DNA of 64,000 nt from an uncultured Bacteroidales bacterium (GTDB lineage Bacteria > Bacteroidota > Bacteroidia > Bacteroidales > Bacteroidaceae). The notes beneath the pieces were generated by a model. It did not search any database. It was not told the origin of the DNA and saw only the letters and a list, made by a program, of their open reading frames with translations. A program made the translations under genes and the position numbers. The DNA lies in NCBI GenBank assembly GCA_902798425.1, contig CADBWR010000004.1, positions 36,658 through 100,657 of the forward strand, written 5' to 3'. Below, piece after piece: positions 57,936 through 64,000 of this stretch; the first letter of the stretch is position 1, and the number at the start of each line of letters is the position of its first letter.

Positions 57936-57943
57936 CAAAATTA
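57936..57943 (-). promoter_or_regulatory. Fucosyltransferase-like gene promoter -7 element
   Basis: TAATTTTG on the minus strand, 6 bp upstream of the start at 57930. Confidence 0.55.
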
Positions 57944-57976
57944 GTGAATATATTTGGAACTTCAAACAAAAAGTAT

Positions 57977-57984
57977 TATTTTTG
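57977..57984 (+). promoter_or_regulatory. Glycosyltransferase promoter -7 element
   Basis: TATTTTTG, 33 bp upstream of the start at 58017. Confidence 0.55.
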
Positions 57985-58016
57985 CATCTCAAAAAAAACA
58001 GATTATCTATAGGACT

Positions 58017-59042
58017 ATGGAAAAGTACCCCTCAAGAGTAGACATTGCCGTACTTTTGCTTTTCTTCACCCGCAGCGACACGTTCCAGCAGGTATTCAAC
58101 GAAGTACGCAAGGCACGCCCCTCCCGACTCTTTCTCTTTCAGGATGGTCCGCGTGGCGAGCGTGACATGGCAGGTATTGAGGCTTGTCGCCAAATTGTCA
58201 GCGACGAACAGATTGACTGGGAGTGCGAGGTTCACCGCAACTATCAGGAGAAGAACCTGGGATGCATGGTGGCAGGTTATACGTCGCACCAATGGGCTTT
58301 CTCCTTGGCAGACAAGTGCATGGTACTTGAGGACGACGTAGTGCCTTCGCAGTCGTTTTTCCCCTTCTGCAAAGAGATGCTCGACCGCTACGAACATGAT
58401 GAACGTATCACGATGGTTTCCGGATATAATGTTGACGAGGTAACACCCGACATGCCCTATAGCTATTTCTTCACCTCTGCCTTCAGTATCTGGGGTTGGG
58501 CTTCATGGAGCAGAGTCGTCAAGCAGTGGGACGAGAAATACACCTTCCTGGACGATGCTTTCAGCATGAAGCAGTTAGACGCACTGATTCGCCAACGTGG
58601 CTACCGCAAGAGTTTCATCAAGATGTGCCAAGACCATCGAGCCAGCGGAAATCCTCAGTTTGAGAGTGTCTTCTGGGCTACCATGCTCTTCAACAGCGGT
58701 ATGGCTATTATGCCTTCCAAGAATATGATAAACAATGTTGGGGCCTCTGCCGATTCGTCACACTATTCTGAATTTAAGACGATGCCCCGCAGACTGAAGA
58801 AACTCTTTACCATGAAGCGCTACGACACTGCCTTTCCTCTGAAACATCCCCGCTACGTCATAGAAGAGGTGGGCTACTGGCAGCGCATGTACAAAGCTAA
58901 CGGTTGGGGCTACCCGCTCACCAAGATAGGCCGTTCGCTGGAAGAGCTATGGCTCAATCTGCGCTATGGAAATTTCGGATTCATCATCAAGTCACTCTCA
59001 CGACGCATGCGAATCCTCCTGGGGCGTGAGAGATTCAGCTAA
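58017..59042 (+). CDS. Glycosyltransferase (GT-A, GNT-I-like / hemolytic-protein HlpA-like)
   Basis: 341 residues from MEKYPSRVDIAVLLLFFTRS. An upstream in-frame Met at 57954 precedes the promoter. The motifs VEVHRN-like WECEVHRNYQEKNLG, the metal site CMVLEDDVVPSQSFF, SGYNVDE and FFTSAFSIWGWASW fit the family of GT-A enzymes related to eukaryotic GNT-I found in bacterial polysaccharide loci. Donor and acceptor are unknown. It is the last gene of the glycan region and is divergent from the fucosyltransferase-like gene. Confidence 0.82.
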   Translation: MEKYPSRVDIAVLLLFFTRSDTFQQVFNEVRKARPSRLFLFQDGPRGERDMAGIEACRQIVSDEQIDWECEVHRNYQEKNLGCMVAGYTSHQWAFSLADKCMVLEDDVVPSQSFFPFCKEMLDRYEHDERITMVSGYNVDEVTPDMPYSYFFTSAFSIWGWASWSRVVKQWDEKYTFLDDAFSMKQLDALIRQRGYRKSFIKMCQDHRASGNPQFESVFWATMLFNSGMAIMPSKNMINNVGASADSSHYSEFKTMPRRLKKLFTMKRYDTAFPLKHPRYVIEEVGYWQRMYKANGWGYPLTKIGRSLEELWLNLRYGNFGFIIKSLSRRMRILLGRERFS

Positions 59043-59049
59043 GCACAGC

Positions 59050-59589
59050 CTAACCGTAATATTGGCGTACTAAAGGTTCTATAGCCTCAGGTACCAGTCC
59101 GTGGATGCTTTGTCCCTGTTTGACCTTCTCACGTATCTCTGTACTCGACACGTTGACGAGCGGTGCATCGAAAGTGCCGGCAAAGCCCTCACGCGGATAG
59201 ACTGCGATGTCGCACATGCGCTGGATGTCCTCCCAATGGTACCAGCGCTGGAAGTGCGCCCAGTTGTCGCCGCCAATCAGCAGCGTGAAGCGGCAGTCGG
59301 GGTAGTCCTTCGCCAACGCCTGCAGCGTATGCCACGTATAGCTGGGCTTGGGCAGGTGCATCTCGTAGTCCGAGGCTTTCACACCCTCAACACCGTCCAA
59401 CGCCTTCTGCGCCATCTCCAGTCGCAACTGGTCATCCAACAGCGCCAAATTCCTCTTCAGCGGATTCTGTGGACTGACCATCAGCCACACCTCATCTAAC
59501 CCGCACGCCTCCAGTGCCGCCTTTGCCAGCGCCACATGTCCTATGTGTATGGGGTTGAATGATCCGCCGAAGAGACCTATGCTTCTCAT
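59050..59589 (-). CDS. nadD: Nicotinate-nucleotide adenylyltransferase
   Basis: 179 residues. The nucleotidyltransferase start IGLFGGSFNPIHIGHVALAK contains the (H/T)xGH motif. LIGGDNWAHFQRWYHWEDI is the NadD substrate loop, and VSSTEIREKVKQG is the ISST(x)IR signature. It adenylates nicotinate mononucleotide in NAD synthesis. It is followed upstream by gmk and yicC on the same strand, which form a leftward yicC-gmk-nadD unit common in Bacteroidota. Confidence 0.96.
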   Translation of the reverse strand: MRSIGLFGGSFNPIHIGHVALAKAALEACGLDEVWLMVSPQNPLKRNLALLDDQLRLEMAQKALDGVEGVKASDYEMHLPKPSYTWHTLQALAKDYPDCRFTLLIGGDNWAHFQRWYHWEDIQRMCDIAVYPREGFAGTFDAPLVNVSSTEIREKVKQGQSIHGLVPEAIEPLVRQYYG

Positions 59590-59632
59590 TTTATTCTATG
59601 GAAAGAAATTATGGGAAATTAAGGGAAATTAA

Positions 59633-60208
59633 TTATTCCGCTAAAAAGGCATTAACCTGATGTAGCGTCTCATTCTTCGCCATCTCTAAGTCATCATTGA
59701 CAACGATGGTATCAAACTGATTGGCAAAGGTCAACTCATAAGATGCCTTAGCAAGTCTTTCTTCGATAGCTTCTGGACTGTCAGTGGCACGTCCTACCAA
59801 TCTTTTGCGCAGTTCTTCTATTGAAGGAGGCTGAATAAAGACACTCAGCGCATCATCGCCATAGAACTTCTTGATATTAACGCCGCCCTTCACATCCACA
59901 TCAAATACCACGTTTTGACCAGCATTCAGCTGTTTCTCCACTTGGCTCTTCAATGTACCATAGAAACGATTCTCATAGACTTCCTCATATTCTACAAATT
60001 CATGATTGGCAATCTTCTCACGAAATTCTTCCGGTGTCAAGAAGAAGTACTCTACCCCATTCTGTTCTGTACCACGAGGGGCTCGCGAGGTACAAGATAT
60101 CGAAAAGTACAATCTCAACTCCGGATGCTCCTTCATCAACCACTGCACGATAGTGCTCTTTCCACTACCGCTGGGTGCTGAGAATATAATTAACTTACCT
60201 TTTTTCAT
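59633..60208 (-). CDS. gmk: Guanylate kinase
   Basis: 191 residues. The P-loop IFSAPSGSGKSTIVQWLM is followed by the GMP-binding SISCTSRAPRGTEQNGVEYF and DVDVKGGVNIKKFYG and the lid RLVGRATDSPEAIEERLAKA. It phosphorylates GMP and dGMP. Length and motifs are normal. It lies 53 bp after yicC and 44 bp before nadD on the same strand. Confidence 0.97.
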   Translation of the reverse strand: MKKGKLIIFSAPSGSGKSTIVQWLMKEHPELRLYFSISCTSRAPRGTEQNGVEYFFLTPEEFREKIANHEFVEYEEVYENRFYGTLKSQVEKQLNAGQNVVFDVDVKGGVNIKKFYGDDALSVFIQPPSIEELRKRLVGRATDSPEAIEERLAKASYELTFANQFDTIVVNDDLEMAKNETLHQVNAFLAE

Positions 60209-60260
60209 CTTGTTCTTTTTTGTTTAGAAAGAAATTATGGGAAACTTCGGGGGAGGTTAC

Positions 60261-61133
60261 TTAAAGGGCGTTAAGCACCTGCTCCTTAATCTGCTCCAGC
60301 TCGTCCTTCATCTTCACCACGATGTTCTGCATCTCGGCCTGGTTAGACTTTGAGCCGGTGGTGTTGATTTCGCGCCCCATCTCCTGAGCGATGAAGCCGA
60401 GCTTCTTGCCCTGACCAGCGGCATCGGCCATGGTCTCACGGAAGTACTTCAGATGGTTGGTCAGACGCTGCTTCTCCTCACTGATGTCCAGCTTCTCGAT
60501 ATAGTAGATGAGTTCCTGCTCCAGGCGGTTCTTGTCGTACTCAGCCTCAGGAATCTGCTTCAGTCCGTCGACGATGCGACTGCGAATCTTCTCCACACGC
60601 GACTTCTCGTAGGGTTCTATCGAAGCCAGCAGCTGTTCGATGTTGTCTATCTTCTCAGCAAACTTCTTCTCCAGGGCGGCGCCTTCCTGCGTACGGAAGT
60701 CCACCAGGTGCTGCACAGCCTCCAGCACACCAGCCTTTACGGCCTGCCACTCCTCGTCGCTCAGCAGTTCCACCTCGGTCTTTGTCAACACGTCGGGCAT
60801 GCGTACCAGCAGCGACATCCAGTCGGTGTCCGACAGCTGGTGCTCATGGGCAAAGCCTGCCAACTGCTGATAGTAGTTCTCCATTAGTGCCTTGTTGACC
60901 TGTGCAGCCTCAGCGACAGCATCCTTCTCTATCCAGATGCTAAACTCCACCTTACCCCTGATGACGCGCTCAGCTATCAGCTGACGAATCTCCATTTCCT
61001 TCTCACGATAGAGTGGAGCAATACGTGTCGACAGGTCAAGTTGCTTAGAGTTGAGCGACTTGATTTCCACATTGATTTTCTTTCCCTCAAAGGCCACGAC
61101 AGTCTTACCGTAGCCGGTCATTGATTGTATCAT
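60261..61133 (-). CDS. YicC/YloC family endoribonuclease
   Basis: 290 residues. The YicC N-terminus MIQSMTGYGKTVVAFEGKKI and EIKSLNSKQLDLSTRI are diagnostic. The C-terminal half has KLGFIAQEMGREINTTGSKS and the typical ending MKDELEQIKEQVLNAL. E. coli YicC acts with polynucleotide phosphorylase in small-RNA decay and has RNase activity. It heads the yicC-gmk-nadD unit. Its promoter -7 box, TACCTTTG, lies at 61161-61168 on the minus strand. Confidence 0.95.
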   Translation of the reverse strand: MIQSMTGYGKTVVAFEGKKINVEIKSLNSKQLDLSTRIAPLYREKEMEIRQLIAERVIRGKVEFSIWIEKDAVAEAAQVNKALMENYYQQLAGFAHEHQLSDTDWMSLLVRMPDVLTKTEVELLSDEEWQAVKAGVLEAVQHLVDFRTQEGAALEKKFAEKIDNIEQLLASIEPYEKSRVEKIRSRIVDGLKQIPEAEYDKNRLEQELIYYIEKLDISEEKQRLTNHLKYFRETMADAAGQGKKLGFIAQEMGREINTTGSKSNQAEMQNIVVKMKDELEQIKEQVLNAL

Positions 61134-61156
61134 ACGTTCTTATTTAATCCTTATTG

Positions 61157-61268
61157 CATGCAAAGGTACGAATAAGTGAGCGAAATGCCAAAACTTTTTT
61201 AGCATTTCCGAGCGAGAGTGCTTTCGAACGCAGTTCAAAGGTACGAATAAGTGAGCGAAATGCAAAAG
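61157..61268. repeat. Direct repeat of promoter-like sequence
   Basis: AAAGGTACGAATAAGTGAGC followed by GAAATGC occurs at 61162-61188 and again at 61238-61264. Both copies contain a leftward TACCTTTG box, giving tandem candidate promoters for yicC, separated by about 76 bp. The duplicated part is 27 bp. Confidence 0.7.
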
Positions 61269-61287
61269 GAAAACACGTTTTTCTTTC

Positions 61288-62202
61288 TCAGAACATAGAC
61301 ACCAGCAGGGGTATGGTCACCATAGAGAGTAATGTGGTGATGAATGTCACCTCTGTTATCAGCATAGTGTCCTTCTGATATTTCAAGCAGAGAATAGTGC
61401 CGTAGGTTGCTACGGGCATGGCAATAACCACGGTATTGATGTTGACGACAAATGGCGAGAAGCCTAACAGTAAGCCCAGCCAATAGACACCTATGGGCAG
61501 CAGCACCAGACGGAAGAGCGTTGTGGCATAGACGGTGGTGTTACCCATCAGCGCCCTCAACGGCAAGTTTGACATCGAAGAGCCAATAATCAGCAAGGCG
61601 GCAGGAACTGTGATATTGCCTATCATCGTCAGCGGCTGACTGACCCATGCAGGAATGCTGTCAATCCGGAAGATAACGATGAGCATCGTCAGATAGGCTG
61701 CCAGCATAGGTGTGGAGTAGAGCACCTTCTTCTGGAAGCGGCTCTCCTCGACCTCCGCCTTTCCCGTAATCAGGACAGTACCGATGGTGAATACAGCGAA
61801 GGTGTTTACCACGTTCAGCACAGCAGCATAGAAAACAGCCTCATGCCCAAAGATAGAGGCTACAACGGGATAGCCCATGAATCCTACATTACCGAACATC
61901 AGTGCAAAACCGATGATCCCCTCGTCACTCTTCTTGTGCGTCAGAAACCGGGGCAGTACATAGGCCACACCCGTCAGTACGGCATAGGTTGCCACGCTGA
62001 TAAGGAGCAGCGGAAGAATGTACTCTCTATCAGGCAATTCGCCTGTCATCGCCGACGAGAGAATAAGTGCCGGACACGTCAAGTTAATCACCAACCTCGA
62101 CAGCTGTCTGTCGAAGTCACCTCCTAAATATCCCAGTTTGCCAGCACCGTATCCTACGATGACTATGACAAACAATGTCATCATTACTGTTATCATTTCC
62201 AT
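61288..62202 (-). CDS. AEC-family transporter (auxin efflux carrier-like)
   Basis: 304 residues in ten hydrophobic helices. Recognisable are VIVGYGAGKLGYLG, LVINLTCPALILSSAM, the GFALMFGNVGFMGYPVVASI region and PMLAAYLTMLIVIFRIDSIP. The family exports or imports small organic anions such as malate. Substrate is not predictable. It is separated from yicC by the repeat-rich gap and follows the papain-like lipoprotein gene on the same strand by 17 bp. Confidence 0.92.
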   Translation of the reverse strand: MEMITVMMTLFVIVIVGYGAGKLGYLGGDFDRQLSRLVINLTCPALILSSAMTGELPDREYILPLLLISVATYAVLTGVAYVLPRFLTHKKSDEGIIGFALMFGNVGFMGYPVVASIFGHEAVFYAAVLNVVNTFAVFTIGTVLITGKAEVEESRFQKKVLYSTPMLAAYLTMLIVIFRIDSIPAWVSQPLTMIGNITVPAALLIIGSSMSNLPLRALMGNTTVYATTLFRLVLLPIGVYWLGLLLGFSPFVVNINTVVIAMPVATYGTILCLKYQKDTMLITEVTFITTLLSMVTIPLLVSMF

Positions 62203-62219
62203 AAATAAATAATCATATA

Positions 62220-62978
62220 CTATCTTCCCTCATAGGCATCGCGCGTCATGTAAATGGCGACAGCATCGCGCCAAAGGCGACGGACGGGCATATAGACCAG
62301 GCCGCCATGAGGCTGGTCAGTGCCCCACGAGTTTTTCAGAACATAGTAGGCATGGCGATTCTCGTCGCGAGCCATACCCACAATAGCCATAGCGTGGCCA
62401 CGGCTCTCAAAACAGACGGGATGGCGACGCTTCAGGGCCTGATGGACATGTCTGCGCAGTGTGTCAAGAGGCACATTCAGCAGGCGGTTGTGCTCCCAGT
62501 TGTCGGGAATGGGCACATCAATCTTCTTATAATAAGGTGAGTCCGGAAAACAGGTCAGACTGATATACTCGTCAGGGGCGCAGACGCTGTGGGCAAACTC
62601 CAACGGCGTGTACTTAGCGCCCAACAGAAAGACGTTTTTGGGTGTTGGCAAGTCGTCAGTAGCATCGTCGGGCATTACGTCGAAACCTACGACACCATAA
62701 CGCTGCAACAGGTTGAGAGCCGTCTGACACATGGCGCGCTGGTTCTTACGCTTCAGCATGCGCCCCAAATACTGAGGAGAGAGGTTGACAGAGTCGCCAC
62801 GCACCAGGTGTTCCGTCTCGATGGTAGCCAGCATGGCATAGGCCCAACAGAGTTCACTCTTGCCCTGATCCTTCACGGGTGTCATGGGCAGCAGCAGTTC
62901 GTTGGTAAATGTATGTTGCGGCGTCTGCTGACAAGCAGCCAGGATGGCAACCAACAATAAGAAAAGTACGTTTCTCAT
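62220..62978 (-). CDS. Papain-like (C1) cysteine peptidase lipoprotein
   Basis: 252 residues with a lipoprotein signal (VLFLLLVAILAACQQ). The catalytic Cys lies in PVKDQGKSELCWAYAMLATI, the His in GHAMAIVGMARDE and the Asn in YYVLKNSWG. The whole fold is compact, like bleomycin hydrolase-type enzymes, without a long propeptide. It is probably an outer-membrane or periplasmic aminopeptidase acting on peptides. It sits 3 bp after the alpha/beta hydrolase gene, so they are likely cotranscribed. Confidence 0.9.
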   Translation of the reverse strand: MRNVLFLLLVAILAACQQTPQHTFTNELLLPMTPVKDQGKSELCWAYAMLATIETEHLVRGDSVNLSPQYLGRMLKRKNQRAMCQTALNLLQRYGVVGFDVMPDDATDDLPTPKNVFLLGAKYTPLEFAHSVCAPDEYISLTCFPDSPYYKKIDVPIPDNWEHNRLLNVPLDTLRRHVHQALKRRHPVCFESRGHAMAIVGMARDENRHAYYVLKNSWGTDQPHGGLVYMPVRRLWRDAVAIYMTRDAYEGR

Positions 62979-62981
62979 TTT

Positions 62982-63803
62982 TTATTCCTCCTTGTCCCAC
63001 TCAATCTCTTCAGGCTTGGGAATGTTGCGAGGCATGTCACGATAGACACCCTTCAATTCACCCTGGGTGATGGTGATGTCACGACGAACAGGGCGTCCTT
63101 TGTCTGACAGACTGTGTGAGAACAGCCACTCGTAGGTTTTCTTGCTATAGAAGATGCGGGCAGGAGCACCATGATTGGCACCACGCCACCAGTCGTAGCG
63201 CAGCCGTTTGTCGTTGCCGGCAGCCTCTAACGCACTGACCACCTGCTTAGACTTGCTGACAGGTACGGCACGGTCGGCCGTGCCGTGAATAATCCAGAGG
63301 GGCAGTTGTCCCAAGGGCTGCACATCCTTCAGACTGCAACCGCCACACAATGCCATCGCAGCAGCGACACGCTCGGGATAGGTGCCGGCAAAGTCCATGG
63401 TGCCATAGCCACCTAACGACATGCCTAAGACATAGACGCGGGTGGAGTCGCACGGATAGTTCTGACGTGTCCAGTCCAAGACGTCCAATATCTTCTTCGG
63501 GTTCCACGCCCCACCAGGATTCTGGGGTACGATGACCAAGGCGGGAATCTCTCGCCCTCGAGCTATGGCATTCAGCGGACCATAGCGTCGCGAACGGTTG
63601 ATGTCGCGACCGCAGAGACTGGCGCCATGCAGGAAGATGACGACAGGCGTCCGCTCCTGCGAGAAATAATAGTCCTCAGGGGTATATACCCAGAAGTCAT
63701 AGCCTCCCTCGATAACGCCACGATGAGCCGTCAGGAAGTCGTACTGGGCAGTAGCTGTCAGTGCTGTCATAAAGACAGCGATGATGAATAGCGTTCTTTT
63801 CAT
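62982..63803 (-). CDS. Secreted alpha/beta hydrolase (prolyl oligopeptidase/esterase-like)
   Basis: 273 residues from MKRTLFIIAVFMTALTATAQ, a signal peptide. A start 36 bp upstream would include the promoter. The nucleophile elbow GMSLGGYGTMDF carries the Ser, IHGTADRAVPVSKSKQ the Asp, and ANHGAPARIFYSKK the His. FLHGASLCGRDINRS forms the oxyanion site. It is likely an esterase or peptidase acting in the periplasm or outside; its substrate is unknown. It is followed by a papain-like lipoprotein gene, suggesting joint degradation of peptides or glycopeptides. Confidence 0.9.
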   Translation of the reverse strand: MKRTLFIIAVFMTALTATAQYDFLTAHRGVIEGGYDFWVYTPEDYYFSQERTPVVIFLHGASLCGRDINRSRRYGPLNAIARGREIPALVIVPQNPGGAWNPKKILDVLDWTRQNYPCDSTRVYVLGMSLGGYGTMDFAGTYPERVAAAMALCGGCSLKDVQPLGQLPLWIIHGTADRAVPVSKSKQVVSALEAAGNDKRLRYDWWRGANHGAPARIFYSKKTYEWLFSHSLSDKGRPVRRDITITQGELKGVYRDMPRNIPKPEEIEWDKEE

Positions 63804-63808
63804 GGGTG

Positions 63809-63816
63809 CAAAGGTA
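63809..63816 (-). promoter_or_regulatory. Alpha/beta hydrolase promoter -7 element
   Basis: TACCTTTG on the minus strand, 6 bp upstream of the start at 63803. Confidence 0.55.
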
Positions 63817-64000
63817 GTACAAACTAAGAAAAAAAACAAAAGAATTCAATTAATTCACACTTTTTTACTACCTCAGATCAATCAAAATCAATCAAAGGGA
63901 CAGGTTTGATTGAAAAATCAGATTTCGCACAATAAGCAATAAGGCTATAACGTTATTGGATTAAACAATCAATGTATGCCAAGGGTTGGAAGAGAGCAAA
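63817..64000. other. AT-rich right edge without a visible gene
   Basis: The last 184 bp are AT-rich and contain no ORF that I trust. A short direct repeat ATCAATCAAA lies at about 63877-63896. Confidence 0.5.

Overview
The window reads as a chromosome segment of a Bacteroidales bacterium, most likely Prevotellaceae. Reasons: promoters of the Bacteroidota type (TAnnTTTG at -7) lie in front of most transcription units, Shine-Dalgarno sequences are absent, several secreted proteins end in T9SS-type sorting tails (gene ends such as YIVNGRKVVIK), there are two TonB/ExbBD clusters, and heptameric repeats such as TAAGAAT sit at gene ends. Species cannot be fixed from this alone. Layout: 1-9949 is mostly housekeeping. 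It holds an OmpA-like protein cut by the window edge, a leftward ECF sigma / DUF5056 / PspC / DUF6249 / DUF2807 stress-type unit, an rRNA methyltransferase followed by thyA-cmk-folA, an Lrp regulator, an ExbB-small protein-ExbD-ExbD unit, and greA. 9950-20670 is an accessory defence island. It starts with a rod-shaped structured RNA (6S-like or Bacteroidales-1-like, possibly core), followed by an AT-rich type IIG restriction-modification enzyme, a DinD/BRO-like protein, and a MITE-like foldback element. Then comes the most notable item: a 525-residue TnpB-like, RuvC-containing protein directly abutting a CRISPR array of 41 repeats of 36 bp and 40 spacers of about 30 bp. No cas1, cas2 or any other cas gene is visible in the window. 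The array and nuclease gene appear to be transcribed leftward from a leader at 20217-20565 that holds two Bacteroidota-type promoters and a strong anti-repeat. The cassette is bracketed by identical 19-bp palindromes, and the wider island by 102-bp direct repeats. I read it as a stand-alone compact type V system, subtype unresolved. 20674-38810 is a cluster of T9SS cargo: a 2544-residue modular adhesin-like protein, a 993-residue choice-of-anchor protein, an S8 protease and a CARDB-repeat protein, followed by a TPR/AraC regulator. 38906-49567 holds a tRNA-Met gene, a START-like protein, an LptF/G permease, ribBA, a PLP aminotransferase, and a second ExbB-ExbD-ExbD-TonB-PstS-TPR operon. In this operon both exbB and tonB carry internal deletions that shift the frame; the lost original C-terminal codons can still be read in another frame downstream. 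49817-50904 is a frameshifted pectate lyase. 50968-59042 is a surface-polysaccharide region with a cytidylyltransferase, epimerase, LicD, acyltransferase, flippase and three glycosyltransferases. 59050-63803 returns to housekeeping and secreted enzymes: nadD, gmk, yicC, an AEC transporter, a papain-like lipoprotein and an alpha/beta hydrolase. Short repeats have repeatedly been inserted into genes in frame (sigma factor, methyltransferase, thyA, exbD), which suggests an unusually repeat-permissive genome.
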